NCBI GenBank assembly: GCA_040878395.1
Contig: JBBDMI010000014.1
Coordinates: forward strand, 1-64,000
DNA from: Candidatus Dependentiae bacterium
Lineage (GTDB): Bacteria > Babelota > Babeliae > Babelales > Vermiphilaceae
DNA: 64,000 nt
Direction of reading: 5' to 3'
The translations under genes were made by a program, and so were the position numbers. This document shows, in pieces, positions 26,061 through 35,029 of the stretch (positions are counted from its first letter, which is position 1; each line of letters starts with the position of its first letter). The notes under the pieces were generated by a model. The model had not been told where the DNA came from. It did not search any database and saw only the letters and a list, made by a program, of their open reading frames with translations.

Positions 26061-28604
26061 ATGTCTATAGTATTCTTTGCCACATTGTGCATTCTATTGA
26101 ACAATGTTATAACACATACATCAAGTCAAGAATATATACTTATACCTCCAGCCGATGCTCAATATGTTGATGCAGCAAAAGGTGTCATTCTTAACTTAAG
26201 CAACCCGGCTCACATCACAGAACAACTGAATCAAACTGTAAGAATTATAGAACAACTCCAACAAACAAATATATCCAAAAAAAATAAAACTAAACTTGTT
26301 AATCAAGCATTGAATATAGTAACGCCAATTACTTTAATGCCACAGAATATCGATTCTAATTGTCAACTTTGCACTACCCGTAATGATGGATTAGTTGAAA
26401 CATGGAATCCGGTTTGGACAGCACAATGTGAAGCATTAAAACTGAAAGCGCAACTGCTTGAAATAAATCATGATTATCGACAAGCAATAACAGAAAACAT
26501 TAATACACTCTTTACCGCCTACCTTAACGACAACTCCGGACTTTTTCCGGCAGAAGACACTGTCATTAAAAATTTAGCTACATTACTAAGAAAAAAAGGA
26601 AATATCTCATTTGCCAAAAAGCTTGTTGCTCAAAGATTCGAAAATAAAAAAGATGTTGAATATACCATGGAACAACTATACCTATATGCGCATCAAATAG
26701 GCAGTAAAGATGGCACCTATCTATGGGCACAAAATCGACTGGAAAACAAACAGTTTGCTCATGCCATTAAGCTTTTTAATGGATTACCATCTAAACAGTT
26801 CCCTGACGCACCAATTCATATTGCAGTATGCAATTGGCTAAACAAAACAACATTTTCTCAAGAAGAATTAACTGAGCAAGACCAACAACTCATTGCAGCG
26901 TTTCAAAACGAACAGACACGCTTTGCATTGGTTCAATTAATCACTATACACAGCAATGATGATAATCTAAAAGAATTTTGGCAATTGATGTTCAATAAAA
27001 ATAAAAACCATCTCAAATTCCATGCTGCATTGCAAATGAGTATCTTAGAGACTAATACTCAAAAATCGGACATCTATTTAACTATGGCTGCACAAAGTGG
27101 GAATCAAGATGCATGTCAACGCGCATTTGATATAGCAAAAAAATTAGCTGAAAATTCTGAAATGGTCGACCGACGACAAAAATTAATTAAAGCTGCTGCG
27201 CAAGGCGGTCATGCTGAAGCACAGCTACATCATGGACTTTGGGCAAAAATTATGCATGAACAACATGCTCAAACTGATCCCAAACAAGCTCAAGATATGT
27301 TTGAGTTAGCTAAACAAATGCTGCAAAAAAGTACTCAAAATGGAAATGACTGTGCTCGTGTAGAACTTGCTATTCTACCCCATAAACTAGAACACCGAAT
27401 AAAAAATCTGCATGCCATAATCAAAGAAAATGACTGTACAGAAATGGTTCGTGCACAATATTGGCTTGCAAAAACATATAATGAATTTGCAACATGTGCA
27501 AAAATAAATGGACAACAAAAACTTTATCTTGCACGTCGCAAACATGCGTTAGAATGGTATGCCATAGCCGCACAATCACAAGACATCCCCGCACGTATAG
27601 TATATGCCTGTGAACTATATGTAGAAGCCCTACAAAATAAAAAGGTACAAAAAAAGCATCTTGAACATGCCAGACAAATAATCACTAAAGTCTTAAAACG
27701 AGATCCTAATAATGCCGATGCACGATTGGCATTGACCACTTATTACCTGATTAAAAATGATTTTTTACATGCAATTGAACAGTTAGCCCAAGCGCATAAT
27801 GATAATCCGGACAATGATGAAGTCACTGAAAAAATGAACGATCTTATTTGTGAAATCAGAGCAACCCAGCCACTCGATTTTTTTAAAAAAACAATAGAAC
27901 GCGCACTCAGTAAAGATAAAAAATATTCTCAGTTATGGATTGAATTAGGTAGTATATATAGAAAACAAAAAAATGTTACTGAAGTAACAAGATGCTATAA
28001 CAAAGCCGGCGAACTTGGCAATCCAATCGGTTATTGCAACATAGCTGTTATGTATATCAATGAAGAGCTCACCAAGCAAAATTTTAAAAAAGCCTTACTC
28101 TTTGCGCAAAAAACCCTTGAAATTGATCCTTTATATGATGATGCATTGACCATGGCTGCAAGTATTTATGAAGAGCTCGGTGAATATAAAAAAGCTAAAA
28201 AATATTGGTTAAAAAGTGTTGAAAATAACTCTGCATTCGGCACTCGCGAGATGGCTGAACGTATGCGCAAAGGCATTTGGGGAAATGCGAATATCATCGA
28301 AACTTGCAAATCATATAAAAAAGCATGTGATATATATCAACTTGAAGCTCAACAACTTCTTACTCAAGGTATTGCTAAGCTTAAAAAATTAAATGAAAAA
28401 GAATTAGTTAAACAAGCACAGATTGAACTTAACAATAAATACAAAAAAACCATGGCAAAAGCTCATGAATGTCGCCATCTTGCAGAAATCCTCCTTCTTC
28501 AAAGCCCTATTCAATTAAATTCAGAAAATCCATTAAATAAATTTAAAGAAAAAAAAGAAACAATTAATCAATTCATAAAAAACATGAACAGAATAATCTT
28601 TTAG
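26061..28604 (+). CDS. Exported TPR/Sel1 repeat protein, 5' part of a split gene
   Basis: 847 residues. A signal-like N terminus (MSIVFFATLCILLNNVITHT) is followed by helical repeats throughout: Sel1-type (AAQSGNQDACQRAF, AAAQGGHAEAQLHHG, AAQSQDIPARIVYA) in the middle and TPR-type (NADARLALTTYYLI, LWIELGSIYRKQKNVTEVTRCYNKAGELGNPIGYCN) toward the end. The frame stops at 28604, but one more A in the run 28577-28582 would join it to the next frame and give about 1050 residues, the size of the intact paralogue downstream. Such proteins are scaffolds; function unknown. Confidence 0.75.
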   Translation: MSIVFFATLCILLNNVITHTSSQEYILIPPADAQYVDAAKGVILNLSNPAHITEQLNQTVRIIEQLQQTNISKKNKTKLVNQALNIVTPITLMPQNIDSNCQLCTTRNDGLVETWNPVWTAQCEALKLKAQLLEINHDYRQAITENINTLFTAYLNDNSGLFPAEDTVIKNLATLLRKKGNISFAKKLVAQRFENKKDVEYTMEQLYLYAHQIGSKDGTYLWAQNRLENKQFAHAIKLFNGLPSKQFPDAPIHIAVCNWLNKTTFSQEELTEQDQQLIAAFQNEQTRFALVQLITIHSNDDNLKEFWQLMFNKNKNHLKFHAALQMSILETNTQKSDIYLTMAAQSGNQDACQRAFDIAKKLAENSEMVDRRQKLIKAAAQGGHAEAQLHHGLWAKIMHEQHAQTDPKQAQDMFELAKQMLQKSTQNGNDCARVELAILPHKLEHRIKNLHAIIKENDCTEMVRAQYWLAKTYNEFATCAKINGQQKLYLARRKHALEWYAIAAQSQDIPARIVYACELYVEALQNKKVQKKHLEHARQIITKVLKRDPNNADARLALTTYYLIKNDFLHAIEQLAQAHNDNPDNDEVTEKMNDLICEIRATQPLDFFKKTIERALSKDKKYSQLWIELGSIYRKQKNVTEVTRCYNKAGELGNPIGYCNIAVMYINEELTKQNFKKALLFAQKTLEIDPLYDDALTMAASIYEELGEYKKAKKYWLKSVENNSAFGTREMAERMRKGIWGNANIIETCKSYKKACDIYQLEAQQLLTQGIAKLKKLNEKELVKQAQIELNNKYKKTMAKAHECRHLAEILLLQSPIQLNSENPLNKFKEKKETINQFIKNMNRIIF

Positions 28605-28645
28605 TTTCTGAAGCTTATGTTGCTCAAGCATTTTTATCTGTTGCT

Positions 28646-29215
28646 ATGGTTGATCATTTTCCTGATAAAGATACAGAATATTGTCGTCAGGCAATTGAAT
28701 ATCTAACTCAATCAGTAAACCTTGTTGCATCAACTCAGCGTGGTAGCACTCTGCGAACGTTGCATTTCCTTGCTTATCTTTCTTTTAACATCATTCGACA
28801 GAAGCCATTAAAACAGTTAACTAAAAATGAAACTATCAACATTAAGCAAGCTGAGGAAATCTTTGATGCATTAATTATACAATTAGAAAATGCACAACAT
28901 TACAAAAACTTCTTTTTGCTCAGTTCTTATCATCACATAGGACTTATTCAAGAAACAATCTATGAAAATTTTGAAAAAGCTCAACAATTTTATAGCAAAG
29001 GAATTGAGCAAAAACATATCCCAAGCTGTATGAGCTTGTCTAAATTGCACATGCACAAACAAAACTATGCAGAAGCATTAGAACTGGCTAAAAAAGGATT
29101 GAGTTATGCACAAAAGCAAAAAGATGCTGAAGCTACAGCATCAACACAAGAACTTATTAATCAAATTAAAGAAATACAAAATCAATCAAAACAATTGGCA
29201 TGCCAATTGACATAA
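28646..29215 (+). CDS. 3' part of the split TPR/Sel1 protein
   Basis: 189 residues from the first ATG; the frame is open upstream to the frameshift, reading HEQNNLLVSEAYVAQAFLSVA before that Met. It has TPR-like helices (FEKAQQFYSKGIEQKHIPSCMSLSKLHMHKQNYAEALELAKKGL) and no signal peptide or ribosome site of its own. It corresponds to the C-terminal fifth of the paralogue at 29291 and is best read as the end of the 26061 gene. The stop lies within the leader repeat of the next gene. Confidence 0.65.
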   Translation: MVDHFPDKDTEYCRQAIEYLTQSVNLVASTQRGSTLRTLHFLAYLSFNIIRQKPLKQLTKNETINIKQAEEIFDALIIQLENAQHYKNFFLLSSYHHIGLIQETIYENFEKAQQFYSKGIEQKHIPSCMSLSKLHMHKQNYAEALELAKKGLSYAQKQKDAEATASTQELINQIKEIQNQSKQLACQLT

Positions 29216-29290
29216 CGTATTAAATCTTTACTCTACATAGAGTATTATCGTTTTAAATAAAGCTTTTTTTCAATTCCAAGGTTTTCAATT
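29205..29290 (+). promoter_or_regulatory. Conserved leader of the second TPR/Sel1 gene
   Basis: Second copy of the 85-base block seen at 25976-26060, with TTGACA at 29207-29212, TACATA at 29234-29239 and the same ATCGTTTTAAATAAAGCTTTT segment. Conservation of both leaders points to a duplicated transcription unit. Confidence 0.6.
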
Positions 29291-32200
29291 ATGTTATTAA
29301 TATTTTTTTATATATTTTTATTTTTTGCACCAAATATTATCATTGCTGGTAACACAGAAAAATTCCCCTCTTATGCTGCTGTAACTTCCGGCAAGCAAAA
29401 GGCTCCAAAAAACGGTTTTTCTAACACTAAAATTGCACAGCAACAAGTAGAATCGACTCACTTAAACAATCAAGATCCTTATATAGCGATTTTACTACAA
29501 CTTGAAAAAGGTCATAACGCAATTCAAGCATTGCCTACTACAAACTCCAAAAAAGATAAAAAAACTATAAAAAAAACTTTAAACTCTTTACAATCTTTGG
29601 CTGAAATGAATGAAGCACCTCCGATTTGGGGTTGGCATCCGGCATGGACAAGTCAAGCAGAAGCATGGAAGTTCATTGGAAAATTAGAAGAAATAAATGG
29701 AAACAATAAATCTGCAATACAAAGCAACCTTAATGCATTATTTGTAGCTCATAATAATACGCTTCATACACCTGATGATGGACATGACCATTATCCTGTT
29801 GATGACGAAGTTGTAACATCTCTAACACGTCTGATGAACACAGAAGATAATCTAAAATACATACCTGATCTTTTACAACAGGCCGGTCTTGAAACAGAGA
29901 TAGAACAACAGCAATATTTGATTCCACTATATAAGTACGCAGATCAAATAGGCAGCAAAGATGGCACTTATTTGCTTGCAAAACATAAACAGAAATGTGG
30001 CACAGTAAAAAATTTAAAAAAAGCGGAGCAGTTATTTTCAGGCCTTGTGCAAACAAAAAATAAAAATGCTTTTATTGACCTTCTTGTAACTCAGCATGCA
30101 TTAGTATCAAAGTTACAAGAATTAGATAAACAATCTGAAGCCGAACAAAAACAAAATACTTTTTTTAAAACAGCTGAACAAAACATCAAAACGCGCCAAC
30201 AATTTGAAATGGTAATAGCTGAATTTGAACAAACAGGTAATCAACAGGCAATTTATGAACTTGCAGAACATATGTTCAAAAAAACAGATACAAAAAGAAA
30301 AGATAATTTTAGATTTAAAGCCGCATTTGAAGCTGCAAAACGAGAACCAAACAGAACCAAATCTGATATATACTTGAGTCTTGCGGTGCATCATATTGCC
30401 GAAGCGCAAACATATGCATTTGAATTACACAAAAAAACTCAAGACCCTCAGCGCTCAATGTCACTACTCAAAATGGCAGCCGATTCGGGACACCCAGAAG
30501 CATCATATCTCTATGGATGCTCATTAAAGGAAAAATATGTAAACTCAAAGGTAAAAGATCGAAATTTAATTGTACAAGCACAAAAATATTTAAAACATGC
30601 TGCAGAGCACAAAAATGCCGATCTTGAAACAAAACTGGAATATGCAACTACAGCGCACAATCATGAAGATGCTATCAAACGATTAAGAGCATTAGGAAAG
30701 GAGCCTCGAGCGTATTTTCACCTTGGCGAAACCTATAAACAATACGCAAAACATCCTACAACAAAACCTCGTATGCAAAAACGGTATCAACAACATGCCT
30801 TAGAGTACTATAAAAAGGCTTCTGATGCAGGATGTTTCGAATCCACAATTAGATTAGCTTCATTACATACTGAAATGGCAATCGTCCAAAAAAATAACAA
30901 AGAAAAAGAAAAACATTTAACTGAAGCTAAAGACTTAATCGAAAAAACTTTACGTAGCGACATTACACAGCGCCAACGAAGTAATATCCTATGTAGCCGT
31001 GGCAACATGTATTTATATCAAGACAATATACACGATGCTATCACATCATTGCTTAAAGCATATAAAACGGATCAATCTAATTATGCGGCTTGCGAAACTT
31101 TATATCTGGTTATAGATAAATTAAAAGAGCGTAAAAGCTATGAACTTATGATTTATACCTGTGAAAAAATACTTGAAACCAATAATCAATCTCACCAAGC
31201 TCATTTGGCATTAGGTGTTGCATATTTAAGTAAAAAAAATCCACAAAAAGCAATAGAACATTTTGATCAATCAGAGAAACTCGGATCTCATCAAGCAGCC
31301 TATAATTTAGGCCTTCTATTTGCTCGCGATAAAACGGTCGAAAAAGATCTTGATAAAGCCATTAAGCATCTGCAAAGAACTCTCGAAATCAGTCCAAATT
31401 TTGAAAAAGCGCTTAATCTTCTTGGCAATATTCATCAAGAACGCAATGAAAGAAAAACAGCTCGTTCTTATTTTATGCGCAGCGCTATGCAAGGTTCAGG
31501 TGAGGGCAATTTTGCAATGGGACAATGTTACCAAAAGGGACTAGGAGGAGCATTAAATTTAACACGAGCACTCGAGTATTACACAACTGCACATGATAAT
31601 TTTGCTTTGAATAAAAGAAAAATTGATCAAGAAATAGCTCGCATAAATATGAAGTTATGTTTTTATCTAAATGCAAATCATTTAAGCAGATACTCATCAA
31701 CTGAAATTCCCAAACAATTTAAAAAAATAGAAGAAGAATTATTTGGCATGCTCCCCAAAGCATCTCCTGAACTGCATAACGAGATACATCTTGCACTCGC
31801 CATACAAAATGGATTTATGGCATCATATGTTCAAGATAAAAATAAAGCGAAAGAACACAGAAACAAAGCTTTTACTACATTGAAAAAAGTCCTCGTTGCA
31901 ACAAACGGTGATCGAAAAAAAATAAATTTAGATAGCGTTAGAGCTCTTTATCACCTGTCTAATATCCTCATCAAACCAATAATGAATTGTTCTAATAACT
32001 CATTAACTACAGAACAAAAAGATGATTTGAAACAGGCTAAAAATTCTTTGGAAAAAATCACAGATCTCAAGGTCATACCTTCACATTTTAAAGACGAAGG
32101 CATTTTAGATTTAGCTCTGAATGATTTAGCAACAGTCTATAAGCGCTTTTTCAATGATGATAAAAAAAGCGTAGAAACTCTAGAGAAAGGAGCCGAACGA

Positions 32201-32557
32201 GGTGGCACAATTTGCTGCATTAGCTTAGCACAACAATATGAAAACAAAGATTTACAAAAAACAAAAAAATTACTTGAAGAAGCTGTTTCTTATGGTGGAC
32301 TTGGTTCAGATGATGCCTATAAACATTTAATTGTTATTAAGTCTTATTTAAGAGAAAAAATTGAAGTACCGGTAGAAGAAATGTTTTTAAAAGATTATTC
32401 CAAAAAAACTTTACCGATAATTCAAGCAAAGACGAAACGCTTTGAACAAAGTGAAGGTTGGAATAATTTAACGTCAGAACAACGCAATCAATTAACCCGA
32501 TTAACCTTTGGAGAGCGCAGGTCAATTTTTGCTTCTTTAGATTTAAGTATTGAATAA
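29291..32557 (+). CDS. Exported TPR/Sel1 repeat protein
   Basis: 1088 residues, intact. The N-terminal signal peptide is MLLIFFYIFLFFAPNIIIA. Over a dozen Sel1/TPR repeats follow, for example AADSGHPEASYLYGCSLKE, ASDAGCFESTIRLASLH, AHLALGVAYLSKKNPQKAIEHFDQSEKLG, ALNLLGNIHQERNERKTARSYFMRSAMQGSGEGNF and YCQKGLGG-like motifs. The region from about residue 65 to 250 shares phrases with the 26061 product (WGWHPAWTSQAEAWK against WNPVWTAQCEALK; YADQIGSKDGTYLLA against YAHQIGSKDGTYLWA), so they are tandem duplicates. Role unknown; probably a periplasmic or surface scaffold. Confidence 0.85.
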   Translation: MLLIFFYIFLFFAPNIIIAGNTEKFPSYAAVTSGKQKAPKNGFSNTKIAQQQVESTHLNNQDPYIAILLQLEKGHNAIQALPTTNSKKDKKTIKKTLNSLQSLAEMNEAPPIWGWHPAWTSQAEAWKFIGKLEEINGNNKSAIQSNLNALFVAHNNTLHTPDDGHDHYPVDDEVVTSLTRLMNTEDNLKYIPDLLQQAGLETEIEQQQYLIPLYKYADQIGSKDGTYLLAKHKQKCGTVKNLKKAEQLFSGLVQTKNKNAFIDLLVTQHALVSKLQELDKQSEAEQKQNTFFKTAEQNIKTRQQFEMVIAEFEQTGNQQAIYELAEHMFKKTDTKRKDNFRFKAAFEAAKREPNRTKSDIYLSLAVHHIAEAQTYAFELHKKTQDPQRSMSLLKMAADSGHPEASYLYGCSLKEKYVNSKVKDRNLIVQAQKYLKHAAEHKNADLETKLEYATTAHNHEDAIKRLRALGKEPRAYFHLGETYKQYAKHPTTKPRMQKRYQQHALEYYKKASDAGCFESTIRLASLHTEMAIVQKNNKEKEKHLTEAKDLIEKTLRSDITQRQRSNILCSRGNMYLYQDNIHDAITSLLKAYKTDQSNYAACETLYLVIDKLKERKSYELMIYTCEKILETNNQSHQAHLALGVAYLSKKNPQKAIEHFDQSEKLGSHQAAYNLGLLFARDKTVEKDLDKAIKHLQRTLEISPNFEKALNLLGNIHQERNERKTARSYFMRSAMQGSGEGNFAMGQCYQKGLGGALNLTRALEYYTTAHDNFALNKRKIDQEIARINMKLCFYLNANHLSRYSSTEIPKQFKKIEEELFGMLPKASPELHNEIHLALAIQNGFMASYVQDKNKAKEHRNKAFTTLKKVLVATNGDRKKINLDSVRALYHLSNILIKPIMNCSNNSLTTEQKDDLKQAKNSLEKITDLKVIPSHFKDEGILDLALNDLATVYKRFFNDDKKSVETLEKGAERGGTICCISLAQQYENKDLQKTKKLLEEAVSYGGLGSDDAYKHLIVIKSYLREKIEVPVEEMFLKDYSKKTLPIIQAKTKRFEQSEGWNNLTSEQRNQLTRLTFGERRSIFASLDLSIE

Positions 32558-32590
32558 AGGATACTAAAAAATTCTTAGATCAAATTCACA

Positions 32591-32822
32591 CTAAGAGCCT
32601 ATCCGGAAAATATTTCTTTGCTCTTCAAGGCTATATAGTTATTTGTTTCATCGTATCGAAGGATTCAATTAAAAATCAAATAATGACGTTTTGTTATCAT
32701 AATAAACGGAATCCTTCGATACTTTCGATTACATCGAAAACTCAGGATGAAATAAGTATGAATTTATATTCAAAAGCATTATTTAAAAGCTATGCAAAAT
32801 GCATTGTCGGATAGGCTATAAG
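32591..32822. mobile_element. MITE-like element with terminal inverted repeats and an internal hairpin
   Basis: The ends CTAAGAGCCTATCCG (32591-32605) and CGGATAGGCTATAAG (32808-32822) are imperfect inverted repeats (13 of 15, with a perfect 10-base core). Inside, GTATCGAAGGATTC (32653-32666) and GAATCCTTCGATAC (32709-32722) form a perfect 14-base inverted repeat. There is no open frame of note. It occupies most of the 381-base gap between the TPR/Sel1 gene and the VTT genes. Confidence 0.55.
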
Positions 32823-32915
32823 AATTGTTTGAATTTTACCAAACATTGATTTAATTCCGTCCTAATCATGGAAACACGCATTCATCCGGCAGCGTTATAC
32901 ATTAGAAATGTTAAC
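32819..32915 (+). repeat. Dispersed intergenic repeat, copy C
   Basis: TAAGAATTGTTTGAATTT, AACATTGATTTAATT, GCAGCGTTATACATTAGAAATGTT and intervening bases match copy B (20682-20783) in order. It abuts the right end of the MITE-like element. Confidence 0.75.
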
Positions 32916-32938
32916 AAATGTTGCTATAAGTTCAATCT

Positions 32939-33634
32939 TCATGATTCACTAGATATCAATTTTCTTATAACCATTGGTACCATAACCAAAATTGATAATA
33001 TAAACAACAGGACAAAAACTATAGGCGGCATAACATCATCAAGTTGTGTAATTCCCTGTATCTTTTGTCCGGCTAATGCATAAATAAATGCACCCGGCAA
33101 CATTCCTACAAATGCTGTCCACATATAGGTCCATAATGAGATATTGGTTAACCCCATAAAGAGATTAATAAAAAAAGTGGGCGTTATGGGAGAAATTTGC
33201 AAACTAAGCAAATAGCGTGCTCCATGTTTTTGGAACGCTTTACTAAAACGTTCAAACTGTTTTGCATAATGTTCATACACCCAATCACGCAATAGATGAC
33301 GTACTATTAAAAAGACTAAAGAGCCGCCAATAGTACCGGCCAAAGTAGCATAGATTGCACCATATATGCCTCCGAATAGAAAACCACCTAAAATAGTCAT
33401 CAAAATAGTTACGGGAATAAAACATGCTGTTGTACCAATAAACAGCAGCATATAACAAAATAACACGGTCCAATATTTTTGCTGAGTATACAATTGCAAA
33501 TCAAATGCATGCTTCTTTAAGAGCATTAATGAAAAAAAATGCACATCAAATTTTAAGATCAAAAATATACACAAAACCAATGTAGCAAATACATATGCAT
33601 AACGTTTTTTTCTAAATAGTTTCATGGTTGCCAT
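32939..33634 (-). CDS. TVP38/TMEM64 (VTT/DedA-like) membrane protein 3
   Basis: 231 residues with about five hydrophobic segments. VTT-domain hallmarks are GGFLFGGIYGAIYATLAGTIGGSLVFLIVRHLL and the re-entrant/TM block FINLFMGLTNISLWTYMWTAFVGMLPGAFIYALAGQKI. Relatives act as lipid scramblases or flippases (DedA, VTT proteins). It is the last of three tandem paralogues, overlapping the previous gene by 23 bases. Confidence 0.9.
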   Translation of the reverse strand: MATMKLFRKKRYAYVFATLVLCIFLILKFDVHFFSLMLLKKHAFDLQLYTQQKYWTVLFCYMLLFIGTTACFIPVTILMTILGGFLFGGIYGAIYATLAGTIGGSLVFLIVRHLLRDWVYEHYAKQFERFSKAFQKHGARYLLSLQISPITPTFFINLFMGLTNISLWTYMWTAFVGMLPGAFIYALAGQKIQGITQLDDVMPPIVFVLLFILSILVMVPMVIRKLISSES

Positions 33635-34316
33635 TTCGATTATTTTTCAGATATGAGAATAACATAGGAATCAATAATAAGCATGCAATAGCGGCAAATG
33701 CCAGCATCATACGTGGTGTAAAAATATCTTGCAAAGCATCGATTTTTTGTAACTGTTGTCCAGCAAATGTATAAGCTAGTGAAGCGGGTAAAATACCAAC
33801 CGATGTTGTCCATACAAAAGTCCAAAAAGGAACTTGAGTCAAACCGGCCAACATATTAACTAAAAAATAAGGGAAAATAACAATTAACCGCGCTACTAAT
33901 AAAAAAACTGCCCCTTGTTGCTCAAAGCGATTATTAAATTTCGCCAATGCTAGAGCATAACGTTGCTGAATTGACTCACCTAAACTATAACGTACCAACA
34001 AAAATATAATCGATGCACCTATAGTAGCACCCACATTTGTATATAATGCACCCAATGCTGTTCCGAATAAAAAACCACCGGTTACGGTAGCCAATGAGGC
34101 AAGTGGCAATGCAAGTGCAGCAATTACTGTATAAAAAAGAATAAAAAATAGAACTGCTAAATAATAATGATCATGCACAAAACTGCGCAATAAATCAACC
34201 TGTGCTTTTATGTTGAGCAAAGTAATAGCATCTAAAGCGCCCGAGACTCGCAATCCAAAAAAAATAATAATCAAACAGCTTGCGATAAAAATAGTAATTT
34301 TTTGAGATGTTTTCAT
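33612..34316 (-). CDS. TVP38/TMEM64 (VTT/DedA-like) membrane protein 2
   Basis: 234 residues. It has the same topology and motifs as its neighbours: an N-terminal TM, GGFLFGTALGALYTNVGATIGASIIFLLVRY and MLAGLTQVPFWTFVWTTSVGILPASLAYTFAGQQL. It overlaps the gene before by one base and the gene after by 23, so translation of all three is coupled. Confidence 0.9.
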   Translation of the reverse strand: MKTSQKITIFIASCLIIIFFGLRVSGALDAITLLNIKAQVDLLRSFVHDHYYLAVLFFILFYTVIAALALPLASLATVTGGFLFGTALGALYTNVGATIGASIIFLLVRYSLGESIQQRYALALAKFNNRFEQQGAVFLLVARLIVIFPYFLVNMLAGLTQVPFWTFVWTTSVGILPASLAYTFAGQQLQKIDALQDIFTPRMMLAFAAIACLLLIPMLFSYLKNNRNGNHETI

Positions 34317-35011
34317 TAAAGCTCAATTGTTTTTTTATGTTTCTTTAATAATATCGGTATACATGCTAACAGAATAAGTAATATAAAGGCAATAACAACT
34401 TCAGTTGAGAAAACATCTGAAACGGTTTTAATTGATCCTAACTCTTTGCCCGCAAATGCATATACCATACCTTGTGGAATAAATCCTACCGCAGTTGTCC
34501 AGATCACCGTTACAAGCGAAAGACGTGAAAGCGCCGCAACACTGTTAATAATAAAATAGGGAAAAACCGTTGAAAAATGGAGCATCAATAAATAACTCAC
34601 GCCATACTCTTGCATCGCTTTTTCAAACCGTTTTGCACGATCAGCATACATTTGATGCAACATATCAGAGAAAAACAGACGATATGCAATATATGCCAAA
34701 CTCGCGCCAACAGTTACCCCAATAGTCGACAAAAAGGCACCCATAAGTGCACCAAATAGATAACCACCTAATAATGTTAAAATAATTGATGAAGGGAGAG
34801 AAAATGCTATAGATCCAATAAAAACAAGCATATATGCAAAAACAGCCAAATGATAATTATACTCAACTAATGACTTGAAATAGCCACTCTTTTCTTGCAC
34901 AAAACTCAATGAAAAATAATGTCCAAGTGGTGTATAGGCTTGTAATAACCAAAAAACAACACATGAAACAATAATATATACAGTTTTATTTAACACAGTT
35001 TTATTTATCAT
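34316..35011 (-). CDS. TVP38/TMEM64 (VTT/DedA-like) membrane protein 1
   Basis: 231 residues, first of the three paralogues after the oxidoreductase. Motifs: GGYLFGALMGAFLSTIGVTVGASLAYIAYR and AALSRLSLVTVIWTTAVGFIPQGMVYAFAGKEL. It begins 18 bases after the oxidoreductase gene stops. In other bacteria a VTT domain and this type of oxidoreductase are found fused, which supports a joint function here. Confidence 0.9.
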   Translation of the reverse strand: MINKTVLNKTVYIIVSCVVFWLLQAYTPLGHYFSLSFVQEKSGYFKSLVEYNYHLAVFAYMLVFIGSIAFSLPSSIILTLLGGYLFGALMGAFLSTIGVTVGASLAYIAYRLFFSDMLHQMYADRAKRFEKAMQEYGVSYLLMLHFSTVFPYFIINSVAALSRLSLVTVIWTTAVGFIPQGMVYAFAGKELGSIKTVSDVFSTEVVIAFILLILLACIPILLKKHKKTIEL

Positions 35012-35029
35012 CTTAATCGTTCCTAAATA

